From NCBI GenBank assembly GCA_025765595.1, contig JAIVFH010000024.1, positions 124,001 to 188,000 on the forward strand: DNA of 64,000 nt, written 5' to 3'. This document shows, piece by piece, positions 51,606-62,737 of this stretch. The position numbers and the translations under genes are program-made. The notes below the pieces were generated by a model. The model was not told the DNA's origin. It saw only the letters and a list, made by a program, of their open reading frames with translations, and did not search any database. Numbering within the stretch: the first letter of the stretch is position 1; each line of letters starts with the position of its first letter. This DNA comes from Obelidium mucronatum (Eukaryota; Chytridiomycota; Chytridiomycetes; Chytridiales; Chytriomycetaceae).

Positions 51606-54600
51606 CTATTTTTCTCCGGGCGGAGGAGACGTTGATGGTGGGGTGGATTGGATGAATTCTGACTGCGACTGAAGTCGCAATCCAGCCAAAGACCTTCTTC
51701 TCTTCTTCTTTTTCTTCCCAGCCGCAGCACTGGTCGTATCAGACCTTTCGAAGAAACCCCACACAAAAAAAATATTGTCAAAAAAAACATTTCCAAAATG
51801 AAACCAAACTCACCCTGGTATAACAAATCGATTCGTCGAAGATAGCATTGGGGTTGTAGGCTCCGAGCGAACAAAGAAGTCATCGCGGATCCGGGCCTTT
51901 AACCCACCAGCTGAAGGGACAGTTGTTGTCGCTGGAGGCAAAACTACACCGCCTGCGCCTGCAGCAACACGTTTTTTAAGGTTCAAACTTGATTTGCGTT
52001 CTGGTAGGTTACTTCTTTTTGGACTGATATTCCGTTGTACCATGAGATTTTCTGGCGAAAACTCCATGGGTCCATTTGGAACAATGGCGCTTCCTGGCTC
52101 GCTTTCGGTAACATCCGAAGATTCATCTCCAAATCGATATTGTCCTTCTTCGTCATAATACGCAGCATCTGGAGACGAGAGTACTTCGTCCTCTGCGGCA
52201 TCTTCATGGAGGTGAAAGTAAACATCCTCCTCTTCTTCCGGGTGTTGTCCAAGTGTGCTGAAATGCTGGAGATTGCTTGGCTTTCGAACAGTTGCACTTG
52301 TGATCGTGGGTGTGACAGACGACGAAGCCAGAGATATCTGGTCAGAAGATTGTACACCAAATGCAGCATTGATATCCACATTGGGGGCTGCATCAGATAT
52401 TCCCGATGCTCCCAGTCCTGCGCTTGCAGGTATATATCGAGAAAAATAGGGCGAAAAGTGTTTGCGGAAGTTGTGGGGTGAGTTGAGTGGAGATAGTGTA
52501 TCGAATCCACTCAACGAGGGTAATGGTGTTGGGGAAAAGATTCTCGTCAGCAACAAGACCAAAAGTATCACCATAACGAATTCATAAAATATCTGGCGAG
52601 TCATCTTCACAAAGAATTAGAAGCATGTAACAGAAAAGGCGGGATGGAAACTCTACCCTGTCACTGAGCTTTTCTAGATTACGTTCAATGTCTCTCACAC
52701 GCGTTTCAGAAACACGCCGCTGTCTTTCCAAATCACGAAGTAATAGACTCCACGATGCTTCATAGTCTTTCGCCTTGTTGTTCAATTTAGTCGCACATCC
52801 CTAAATCAGTGAGGAGTAGTATACCAATTCACGAACAACTCGTGTCATCGTCTTGTTGCATTCTCCCAGAGTCCTTTTAATGGCATCAGCTCGAGCTGTT
52901 TCAACGCGGATAAACGCAGCATGGTAAGCTCGAGACTGCTCCTCTATAAATTTGTATGAGAGAGTAGAGTTTCTTTCCAACAACGCCAAACGCTTGGATA
53001 TTGTTTTAAAAATAGACTCCTGGTTGATTGGTTGGCTTCCAGAGGAAGCAGTTGTTGAAGCAGAAGATGTTGCAGGAATGTGTTCCGCAGATTGAGTGCT
53101 AGTTGTTCCCTCGTCTTTCCCATGTGGATCAAGAGATGCCGGACTCGTTTGATCCTGGCTTTCCATAAACAACCGAAAATAGTCGGCCGAAAACACGTAA
53201 CTGCTTGTTGGTTCTTCGTTCGGGGCTGAATCAGTTGACGTTTGAGACACAGTCGGTTTTTGAGTTGACGTTGAAGATGGTCGACTCATATTATTTGTTC
53301 GAGGTCCACTGTTATGTTCCTCATACGAAATGGATCCAGGAATCACTGCTTCGTCACCAACACTTCCAGGGCTGCATCCGTCTCCAACGCAAGCCACAAA
53401 ATCAATTTCTTTGACAGCTCTCACAGCAACATTTCGGATGGCTTCCTGGATCGCTTCCTCCTCTTTAGCGAGGGCAGCTGCAATCGATTCTTCTTCTTCA
53501 CGAAATTCTTCCATCTCAGTCTTTCCAAATACTTTCAACTGAGTCATTGGGCAATAATATTCAGATCCATGATACGAAACAAATTCGATTTTCAAGTAGC
53601 GTGTGAAAATCAACGGATCTTTCACTTTGAAATACTAACAGAAGTTCAGCGCATAAAAATAAAAATAAGTAAAAAAAAATTATAAAATAAAAAAAATAAA
53701 AAGTGATGTAAAAAATAATGTGGAAGAAAAAAAAAACAAACCTGAGAATCCCTAACATTAGCCGCCACAAAGTTCCCCAAAGTTAGCCAACCACTATTTC
53801 CCACGACACCTCCATCACGGCCTCCGGCAGCCGCTGCAGGACTGTCTGCAGGTTTCGGAGGATATTGCTCAGCAATGTAAACGTTAAATTCCTTGAACGT
53901 TCCCGAAAAGTATTCAAAGTTGGCCAACATGAGAGTATCAATCTTGATTGTATCACACAACTCCACAATGACAAAGTTGGAGCCCGACGACGCTGTCGCT
54001 CCCGCCCCCTTTTCAACGGTTTTGCACTTGTTCAACATGTATTGATCTTTGCTTTTCACGAGAATGGAAGTTGCAGAGGAGGCGCCGGGATTGGATCCCA
54101 GAATTAAGGCACCGCAATCAAACGATGCATGATTAAATCGCTCTTCTTTTTTCTGTCTCTTTGCTAAAGTGGAGGGTTTTGGTTTCGGTTTTTGATGTAT
54201 TGAGGTTGATGGAGGTTTTGGTGCTTTTGGTTTTGTAGGTTTGGGAACAGGGTCGGACCATTTGATTGTGTGAGTAGTAGTACTAGGGCTGGTGGATGAT
54301 GTATTCGTTGCTGATATTGATGTTGTTGAGGATGATGGTGATGATGATGACGTTGTTGTTGTTGTTGTTGTTGTTATCGCTGTAGTTGTTGCTGCTGTTG
54401 GTGTTGGTGTCGAACTTGTTTGGCAAGTGCCAGCCTGGTCCCTGCTTTCTTGAGTTTCGAACGAGGTTTCGTAAGTTTGGGAGGTGGTTGTGGTGTTGGC
54501 AGCTGTTTTTGATGTAGTATGGACTGAACCGACGGGTGGTTGAATGTCAACACTAACTGTATCACTAACTTTATCGGTAGATGCTGTTATGCTGGTGTTT

Positions 54601-55663
54601 GACGTAGTCGTAGTGGTAGTGGTGGTGGTGGTGATGGGAGGTGATGTCTCAGAAATGCTTGATGAAACAGTGGCCGACAAAGACACGTCAGATACAGATA
54701 CAGTGCCAGAAGAAGACTTGAAATCCCGATCCTCTGTATCGACCACACTGACTGCTTCCTCCATAGCATTTTCGACAGCTCGGGCCATTATATTTGCCAA
54801 TACTGTAACATCTGCGCCATCATCGTCATCCCCTTGCCCATCATTCGAAAAAGCAATAGTGCTGTTTGGTGTTGCAGAAACAGTAGGTTGTGATTCACTA
54901 GTTTGTGATAATGAGCTTGTGGTTGTGGAATGGGACACGACCGATTCCTTAGAGGTGGAATCGATGCTGGCGTCTTTGGATGTTGGAATCGGCTTAACAC
55001 TTTCCGTGGAAGATACAGAATCGTCTTTCATAACTAGCGGCGGTAGATCCAACTTGGGCACCTTATCAACCAAAGCTGGCTCATCATCAACTATAAGGGA
55101 AGAAATGTCCACAATGGCAGCTAGAATATCTCGAACGATGGTTTCCGCAGCAAAAGGAAGAGGTATTGACGAAGTTGCTGTTGATTCGATTGGCGCATCA
55201 AGGTCTAGATGATCGACAGCCACGTGTAATTTTGAAGACACCGTTGTGGCAGAAGGAGCTGGGTTGGCTTTGTCTACAATCGACTGCTCGATAGTTTCTT
55301 CATTGTCGGATTCAAGTAAATATGAGTCTTGTTTTGGAGCAAGAGAAGGTGTTGGAAGCAGGATTGTGTCGGTAGAAACACTGTTGGCGGCTTCCACTCG
55401 GGTATCTATAGCATACAGAGCAGAATGCCGAAAGAGAAGCTAAATTAATGCATAGTCCGAAGCAATTGTCTGGTTTGTTGCCTCTTACAATGACTAGCTG
55501 CTATAGTTGATGAAGCCAGTACCACGGATGCTGGCGCACTCGCACTAGTAGTTAATTGACTGAATTCAACTGAATCTACGTCGACGCCTTGATTTAGAGC
55601 CGGTGGCTGTCCTCTTGCTGCAGACAAAAGCGCCGTTGCAAATACCAAAAATGGCAATCGCAT
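51606..55663 (-). CDS. SLP1: SUN-like domain protein (SLP1 / SUCO-Osteopotentia family)
   Basis: ER membrane protein with a mid-SUN domain; yeast Slp1 with Emp65 protects folding soluble ER proteins from degradation. Six minus-strand exons (55663-55489, 55405-53742, 53634-52825, 52800-52657, 52604-51814, 51744-51606) give 1240 residues. A signal peptide (LPFLVFATALLSAARG) precedes a long Ser/Thr/Val stalk of some 400 residues. The SUN-like domain follows (FDCGALILGSNPGA, SILVKSKDQYMLNKC, IKIDTLMLANFEYFSGTFK, then KDPLIFTRYLKIEFVSYHG and EYYCPMTQLKVFG). After it come an acidic helix, coiled coils, a transmembrane helix (FVMVILLVLLLTRIF) near residue 940, and a cytosolic tail with a Lys/Arg cluster. 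This order is standard for the family. The stalk includes GTT-type triplet repeats. Confidence 0.92.
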
Positions 55664-55797
55664 TACTTCACTTGTAAAATAAAATAGATTATCGCCAAAC
55701 GTTTCCACAAAAAGTAACTTTCCATTATAACAAGGGAATTTAAAATGAACTTCAAAATGGACGGGCTCCAAATTGTTCCATTGTTTTAACGTTCAAT

Positions 55798-56190
55798 ATG
55801 CTCCAAATCAATCCCACTGTTTGCGCGATACTTTGGTTCTGTACTGGACCGCATAACCGTTACAGTGTATATATATGGTGGTTTGCAACTCAGAACCAAA
55901 CAGATCAAACAGACATGATTTCCAAGATATCATATATGTTTTGGCGGATTCGTATACAGGATGGATGCCAAAGGGTCAATGGACGCGACAATACTTGACC
56001 CAAAACCCAAATCTTTTACTGGAATCCTTTTACACCAAAAAGCTATCTTTGGTTCATTTCTCAACAGAAGCAGCTCAAAACATGGCACTTGACCCTCGTT
56101 TGTTGCTATCGACCATTTGGGGCAAATTTCTTCATGTCGACTTTTGACTCCTACCTACATGTCGGAAAAGCAGGGGTTCTGGAAATGAAA
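55798..56190 (+). pseudogene. Remnant of the repeat-ectodomain receptor-like gene
   Basis: Plus-strand debris of the family found at 6329 and 15302. IWWFATQNQTDQTDMISKI (from about 55883) matches WWFASQNQSTQSDTIREI in the copy at 17425. After a gap and a frame change, YWNPFTPKSYLWFISQQ (near 56018-56070) matches WNPNTPKSYFWFLNQQ, and LVCCYRPFGANFF matches LVCYYRTFP. Stops and missing segments show it is dead. Only the first two ectodomain repeats survive. No membrane part follows. Confidence 0.75.
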
Positions 56191-56457
56191 TGGGCAAAAG
56201 TGGTGTCTCCCCCCAATTCAATATCATTTCAAAAGATTTCCTCTTTGGTGACGGTTGATTTTTGTTGATGATGAAGGGTTTGGGGTTGTTGGTTGATTTC
56301 TATTTCAGAATGGGATTGAGGGGGAACGACCAGCGGGCTCCGGCGAACGGGCAAAGACTACGGATTCAATTCATCAATGTATTCTGTGTAAAAAAAAAAG
56401 TGCATGTGTTTGTTGATTTTGGCTATTTCAGGAAAAAAATTCCATTTCCGAAAAAAA

Positions 56458-58156
56458 ATGCAAGTTCCCTTTATCACAGCTATTGTTGCTGCGGCGAGTG
56501 TGCTCGGACAATCGGCGGCTGCCCCACCGTAAGTAACCATGAATTCCCCCTGTGTCTGTTGTTGTTGATATTCGGCAAGCTAAAACCACCCCTTCTCTGT
56601 GAATTAGATGTCCTGACTCGTAAGTGTGGCCACTTCCAAATTTGAAAGACTGTCCTCCTTAAACCTCCCCCACCCGCCTCTTTTTGACCCATCACACACC
56701 TTTGTAAAGCCGTTACCCATCCTGCCTCGTGGCCGCAATGGACGCTCCTGATGCATACGCTTCCTACCGTGTTCCAGCTCCACCTGCCGTTCCAAAGTGG
56801 ACTGCATTCGTAAAGAGCTTGGGCGATCAGACAACCTATCCTTGGGCTGCAACTGCACCATCGCCAAAGTCCAACGACGGAGGTGCTACCGGTGGAGGTC
56901 CAAATGGAAAGGGGGCGGCCTGGGGGACTCTTGAAAACAAGGCGACGGAAGTGTTCGCCTGTCCAGCTGGGCAATGGGCGCTCACGTTAGTGTTTTTTTG
57001 TGTGTTTTTTTTTTTAACTTTCTCGTGGGTGGTGGGTGGTGTATTGTGTGTTTAAAAATCGATCTTTTTGTTGCATTCTAGATTCGATGACGGCCCTGTG
57101 TTGACTGATCAGTCAATGGCTATTCTAAAGGCAAACAACGTTGTCGGTACTTTCTTCTTGGTGGGATCCAAGATTGCTGAGAACACGACTCATGCAAAGT
57201 TTGTTCAAGATCTCTATGACGCAGGACACCAGATTGCCTTGCATTCCTGGTACAAACACAAAAAAAAAAAAAAAAAATTATCTGAGCGTCATGTATCGAT
57301 GCTGAATTTTTTTTTTGTTTTCAAATCCAATGATGATAGGACCCACAGACAAATCAGTCTTCAATCGACTGATGAAGTCATTGCAGAACTCATTTTCAAC
57401 ATTTTGGCTGTTTACAATGTTATTGGAAAGGTTCCTAGATACTTCCGTCCAGCTTGTGCGTTTTTTCTTTGTGTTTTTTTATTTTTTTTTTTTTTGGTTT
57501 TTCGTGGTTGTAATTTCTGACGTATTTTATTGTTATTAGACTCTGCCATTGATGATCGTGTCCGCAACATTCTTGTGTCCATGGGACTCCGTCCAGTCAT
57601 CTGGAACATTGAAACTCTCGATGCCGACGTTGGTGGCCCAGCCCCAGGAGGAATCGACATTATCAGCAGCAATGTCACAGTTGCAGATGCACTTGCCCAC
57701 ACCAAGTCTGACTTTGAAGCCAAGTCCGATCCACGTTGGTCGTATTTCCCAAGCAAGACCCCAATTCCAGGAACCGTTCCAACTCGTTACACGTACGATG
57801 GATTCATTTCGTTGCAGCACGATATCTCGGCTGCTCACATTCAAGTAGCTCAAGTAGTTGTTCCTTTTGCTGCCAAGTCTGGATTCAAATCCGTGTATGT
57901 GAATGCCTGCGATCAGATTATGCCAGACGCCAGCTTTTATTTGGACGATAACTCTGTGTTGACACAATTCATCAAGAGCATTAAGCTTCCATTGACTGCT
58001 GCTGATTTGGCACCGTTCACGGGATCGTTTGCGGCTGTTCCAGCTGGTGGTGCTAGTATTGGGGGTGCTGTTGCCACACCTAAAAGTGGCGCTGCCAGCT
58101 CTGTGATCCCACTTGCAAGCGTTTTCGCATCCGCCTTGATGGCTATGGTGTTGTAG
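56458..58156 (+). CDS. GPI-anchored chitin deacetylase (polysaccharide deacetylase, CE4)
   Basis: Removes acetyl groups from chitin to give chitosan in the cell wall. Exons are 56458-56528, a 12-base microexon 56608-56619, 56710-56985, 57082-57249, 57340-57455 and 57540-58156 (419 residues, phases consistent). A signal peptide (FITAIVAAASVLGQSAAA) leads into the NodB domain. TFDDGP carries the catalytic Asp pair, split by an intron. HSWTH carries the zinc His residues, also split by an intron. RYFRPAY is motif 3, and SLQHD with the later LPLTAADL marks the C-terminal part. The C-terminus (SSVIPLASVFASALMAMVL) is a GPI-attachment signal. The microexon supplies the Cys of PCPDSRYPSC, which likely forms a disulfide. 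Confidence 0.92.
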
Positions 58157-58240
58157 AAGAGTTCAACATTTTGTTTCTGAATTGATTGGAGTTTATTAAA
58201 TATACAAAAAAAAACATATACATTATTAAAAGTAAATATA

Positions 58241-59167
58241 TTATCGTGAAATCAAATGAACAGCTGGGCGGCGTCTCCGCAAGTGCGTTACCAGCCACGA
58301 AGACTCACATGATGTCCCGCGCGCAATAAAAACTTGTAACCGCCCAAGCACTGATTCCCAAGGAAGCAGTTCAATAACGTCCCGATCGATCCAAGGGTTC
58401 CATGACACATCAAGAGTGGTGAGATTAAGCAGAGAATGTGCGATTTGGTGGAAAAACGAGGGACCAGTTTCCGCATCGAAGCAGCCTGCAATGGATAGCT
58501 TGAACAGATTCGGCAAGTGAGTTGAAATAAGTTTGTATAGCTTCGATGGAGGGTTGATTCGCGTGAAAGAAATGTCCAGAGTGTGCAGCTTTGTAATCGC
58601 CCAGGCGTCGTTGTCCAAGTCGGAGTCGCAGCTGTTCGAATCCGCGTCCTCCGAGTCCGAGTCCCACGAGTCTGGCACGTGGTCTCTTGTTGTCGCGAGC
58701 AGAAACTGCTGCGTCGGCGGCAGGAAGCGCTTGAGCGTCGGCAGGTCGCAGTCCGAGTGGGCGACGCACAGCACGCGCAGATCGCGGTCGACAAGCCCGA
58801 GCAGCGCGCGCGCCGCCAGCCGCCTTGCGTCGCCGGCGGCTGCCAGCGTGGCGGCGGCGCCCAGCACGGCCTCCTTCAGGTGGAACGGAAGCTGCGCCAC
58901 GCCGCCCTCCGCGCCGCGGTGCAATCCCAGCGCCACCGCGCGCGCCGCCGCCGCCACCAGCGACCCGTCGCCGCCCGCGCGCTCGAACAGCTGCGGCGCC
59001 GCGGCCTCGGCGGCTGTCCGTTGCTGGCGCCCCGCCCGCCCGCCGCGCTGCTCGAACGCCTCGAGCGGCGCCGCGCCCCCGCTGGTCACGTGCATGGACC
59101 GCAGCAGCCTGTCGCGTGCTGCAGGCCGCTGTCCAAGCCGTTCTGCGAGAGTGAGTGTGTTGGACAT
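58241..59167 (-). CDS. Leucine-rich-repeat protein with GC-rich N-terminal half
   Basis: Single-exon protein of 308 residues. The C-terminal half shows LRR patterns (KLHTLDISFTRINPPSKLY, LPNLFKLSIAGCFD, LLNLTTLDVSWNPWIDRDVI, LQVFIARGT), like the RNI/F-box type. The N-terminal half is Ala/Arg/Leu-rich, encoded by very GC-rich DNA, and probably helical (AAAATLAAAGDARRLAARALLG). An acidic Asp/Ser stretch (DSDSEDADS) separates the two. No F-box is evident. The 5' end of this gene has a truncated relative at 62542-62715. Function unknown; LRRs suggest protein binding. Confidence 0.7.
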   Translation of the reverse strand: MSNTLTLAERLGQRPAARDRLLRSMHVTSGGAAPLEAFEQRGGRAGRQQRTAAEAAAPQLFERAGGDGSLVAAAARAVALGLHRGAEGGVAQLPFHLKEAVLGAAATLAAAGDARRLAARALLGLVDRDLRVLCVAHSDCDLPTLKRFLPPTQQFLLATTRDHVPDSWDSDSEDADSNSCDSDLDNDAWAITKLHTLDISFTRINPPSKLYKLISTHLPNLFKLSIAGCFDAETGPSFFHQIAHSLLNLTTLDVSWNPWIDRDVIELLPWESVLGRLQVFIARGTSCESSWLVTHLRRRRPAVHLISR

Positions 59168-59225
59168 TTATTTGGTTATTATAAATTGGGAAAAGAATTC
59201 GATAAATTATTATTCCTAAAACGGT

Positions 59226-60857
59226 TTACAGCAGTTTACCAGCAACTAAATCCTTCATCATTCGCTCCAATAACTCATTGTCTTTTTCATATGCTTCCCG
59301 TGATTTTCTACCCATCTTTTTCCGCGTTTCCAAATCCAGTTTCAGTACACGAGCAATCCCATCGCATATATGCTTGGAAGAAGCTGAAGCAGGCGAAACG
59401 AAATACGGTGCCATTCCTTGGTACGCTTCTGGTTGCGGTTCATCATGATCAATCAAAACCCCATTCCCATTTTCCACAAACTCATTCATGGGTGCCCAAT
59501 TTGTGGTAACAACCAATGCACCCACTGCGCGTGCTTCGTTGATGTAATGCCCGTATCCTTCCTGCTGAGAGGGGCATATGTGGACGCCGTTCGAAAACTG
59601 GAGTTTTCTTAGCTTTGCTAATGATACCCGAGTATGAACTTTAATGTTTGATGGGAATGTGTAATGCTTGGGTGGCTTTAATCGTCGTTCTGGTGTCCAA
59701 TGCCGCATGATGAATCCCTTTTCGTCGCTGTTTCCAACCATGGTGAGTGTGGGCCATTTGGGGTTCGCAGACCAGCAGTCATACAGCTGAATGGTTCGCT
59801 TTCGTCCACTGTGTCCATAAGCATGGAAGAAACTACAGTACCGTTGATGTAAAAAAAAATAAGAAGCTGTTTGCCCACAAACAACAAGAGATTACCCGTT
59901 GAAATCCTGTTTTAAAGCACCGAGTTCCTTCGCACTCAATAGTTTTCCGACATCTTCAACAGGATCCGGGGTAGAATGAGACATGAATATCACTTTGGGT
60001 TTTTTCGCGAGAGTCTTGTTGTTCTTGTGGCCGCCGCCATAACTCGAATACTCTTCCGAATCAAGAAACTTTGAAACAGCAGTACAAGTGATTTTTGTTT
60101 TGCATAGAATAGCGTCCATGTCCTGGAAGAACTTCAATTGGTTGTGGTGGATTTGTTCCAAGTTTGGAAGCCACACGTTTCGAGGTTTTTGGTTCGCCAA
60201 CACCGCACTTGCTTCTCTGAGGTGAGAAGACTGCACAGAGTCAAAAGGCGGAGAAGGAGGAGGAGTAGGAGGAATCAATAGATCGTGCACAATGTACTCT
60301 CCATGGAGGTATATTGAATTGGGGCAACTCTTGAGTTTTCGCTGGTAAGTATCCCGACCAAAATCGAGGGATAAACGAGCCTGTCCGTGGTATATATATT
60401 GTGCAAAGTCTGAACAGTGACCCATGGATCTTCCAGCTTGACTCGTGCTGATTTCAATCGGAAAACAGGTTGTAATATAATCTGCCTCTAGCGCGGCTCG
60501 GTCCCCACCAAGAACTACCGAGCGGGAAAGATGTAGATCGTTTCCGTAATGGCAGAAATCGAGCAGCTCGGGCATTGAAAATCCTGTTGTTGAGTTGACT
60601 GGTTTGTGCTCAACAAGGTACGGCTTGAATAGAGATGGTTCTGGAGCTTCTTTTCTTGCGAGAGGACGTTCGAGGACGAGTAGTGCTAGGATTGAAGCTG
60701 CGATGACGGCTGACAAGAGAATTCGATGCACCGGCTTCATCTGTTCTTTGGCAGAAAAAGAAATCAGAAATGTTGTGCCACGAGTCGGCGCACTTCCGAT
60801 GGCGCTCGGCTGCGACTCGGGCGCCGGAAAACAGACGGGCGTCAGCGTCGCTTGCAT
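59226..60857 (-). CDS. Type II membrane glycosyltransferase (GT4-like)
   Basis: Two minus-strand exons (60857-59896 and 59832-59226) give 522 residues. One membrane helix lies near residues 45-62 (ILLSAVIAASILALLVL) after a basic stretch, typical of Golgi type II enzymes. A start at the Met just before that helix is equally possible and would remove about 39 residues. The second exon carries the C-terminal GT-B half. YGHSGRKRTIQLYDCW is followed by IKVHTRVSLAKL, then SQQEGYGHYINEARAVGALV, the EX7E-like nucleotide-sugar region of group 1 transferases. The N-terminal half has several cysteines and no recognised motif. Donor and acceptor sugars are unknown. Confidence 0.8.
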
Positions 60858-60938
60858 TTGTGTGAAGCTAATGTAAACGGAGCAAAAGGAAGAAAAAGGG
60901 AGAGAAGAGAAGATGGAATATGGAATATGTACTATTAA

Positions 60939-62360
60939 TTAATACACTTCAATAACGCAGAAAGACCCTCCAAAGCACTGATCACAACAGGCGAAAATTA
61001 AGAATACACTCCTAGAGATTCTCCTTTCCGTCATCATCACCAGCTTCCTTTTCTTCTTCAGCCCCAGTAAACATTGCCATGATGCAGTCGAGCCCATTGA
61101 ACGATTCTCGTAAATATGAGAAACAATCGATCGCGTCAATGGATCCAATGAATCTGCCGCAGTTTCCAACATATTCGACATGCGAACAGTGAACTTTGAC
61201 GGATTTTTGACAGCCGTACAAAACAGGCTGCATCGAACCAAGATCTGACAGTTGGCCCAGCTTGTCCTCCCACATTGCCGACACCGGTGCCACTGACCTT
61301 GACAAACATTGCGACCGCATTCAACCAGAGCGCGATTTCATCCAAAATTATTTCCGAAAAAGTAACTCATGTGGCCAAGAAATGCGGCCCGACTTTTCCT
61401 GCCAACAATCTCACTTTTGAATCAACCGAGAAACAGTGCAGCTTCAACAAAGTTTGCAAGTGAGAATGCTGGCAACCCGATGGATTCGTCCACCACTTGA
61501 AATTGGGAACTTCCAACAGAAAATTCGAGCACTCCCATTTGGATTTCAGGTGCTTGTTGTTGTAGGAAAGTCGGAAGGAACTAGCTTCCCGTAATCGAAT
61601 CAAGATTCCGCCATTTGATCAGGGAAGAACTTTTGGTATTCGCGAACTAGATTCATGGTTGCACAGTTGAGGACAACCGGAGCTACTGTTGCGTCTTCTT
61701 CGTCTGCCATACCACCACCAACTGTAGGGACATAAATATCCAATCCCCTTCTTCTTCCTCCTCTCCTTTCTCTTTTTTTTTCCCGTCCTTCCGTGCAAAG
61801 GGGTTTTGAGAAGTCGTCTCCACAGTCGTCACCCCTTCAGCTGCCTTCATATACAAACTAAGCACCGTCTGCACCTCCGGGAACCCTCTTCCTTACTTCT
61901 TCCATCAAAGCCTCTTTCAAATCACCCAATTCTTGACCTGGCGCAACTCCACCCGCGACCGCACTATCACCCGCAACTGCCGAAAACGATGACAACGACT
62001 TTCCAACTCCTTCAACACCATTCCTAGTTTCTCAAGCGCCACGTCGCAAGTGAAACGCAGTCACGTGTCTTACTGTTGGACTTTGAGTGTTGCAATACAC
62101 GGCCCATTGATAACCGTGTTAATCGGAACGGTAAAGCGTTTTCGACCAAAAGTTTGGAGAGATGGCGGTGCCATATTTGTAATTCATTTGAGTGATAGAC
62201 GGTCTTCGAAGCTGAGTGATACTTTGGTTCCAGAATCTTTCTTTGGTGGGAGTTTTTGTACTGTAAGCGGTCGTCACGAGCACAAAGCTTCGCGATGAGT
62301 TCCCAGAACATAGTTATTGGAAAAAACAATGCTTGTCTGACGCTTCTCGGCAATGCAGCG
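60939..62360 (-). other. Broken coding-like region of unknown origin
   Basis: The minus strand shows several coding-like pieces in changing frames. Near 61700-61615 there is MADEEDATVAPVVLNCAT. At about 61440-61345 SKVRLLAGKVGPHFLAT is followed by FSEIILDEIALWLNAVAMF. At 61290-61015 comes WEDKLGQLSDLGSMQPVLYG, continuing to an acidic end (GAEEEKEAGDDDGKENL). Upstream pieces near 62350-62040 are also open but shifted. Stops lie between the pieces, so it is either a multi-exon gene whose junctions I could not solve or a pseudogene. No family was recognised. Confidence 0.35.
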
Positions 62361-62541
62361 TCATCAAAAGCTTTTGATTGGTGACAAGCTTTGATAAGTT
62401 GAAACTATCATATACCACAACTGGAGCCCTGAACAGCAATACCAGCCAATAAGCGAACCGTAACTTGCATCAGTGCATGTTTCTATGAGGATAAATTACG
62501 ATAGAGCTGCTTGACAACGAATAATAGCTTCGGCAACTGTG

Positions 62542-62715
62542 CTAACACTTCGAGAATCCCTCCGCCGCGCCCCCACTGGTGACGTGCCGTGCTGCTGGCC
62601 CCGATGCAACGCCCACTTCAACGCAATCATCACAATGTAAATCGCCAGCAAGAACGCCAAAGACCCAATCGCCCGCCTGTCCAAGTCTTTCTGCTGGAGT
62701 AAGTGAGTTTGACAT
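62542..62715 (-). pseudogene. Truncated copy of the LRR gene 5' end
   Basis: A 57-codon frame starts MSNSLTPAERLGQ at 62715. The intact LRR gene at 59167 starts MSNTLTLAERLGQ. A second match follows: RHVTSGGAAEGF here and MHVTSGGAAPLEAF there, with the DNA nearly identical around GCACGTCACCAGTGGGGGCG. The segment between the two matches differs and the frame ends soon after. It looks like a partial duplication whose start lies only 22 bp from the divergent EFM5 gene. Confidence 0.6.
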
Positions 62716-62737
62716 TTGTTTGAAATAAATTTGAAAA

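Noticed and set aside
54330..54620. Triplet-rich stretch as a separate repeat element
   Set aside because: It is in-frame Thr/Ser/Val codon repetition within the stalk of the SLP1-like protein.
58583..59509. Long plus-strand frames across the LRR gene start
   Set aside because: Arg/Pro-rich shadows caused by GC-rich codons on the other strand, with no motif or sensible start.
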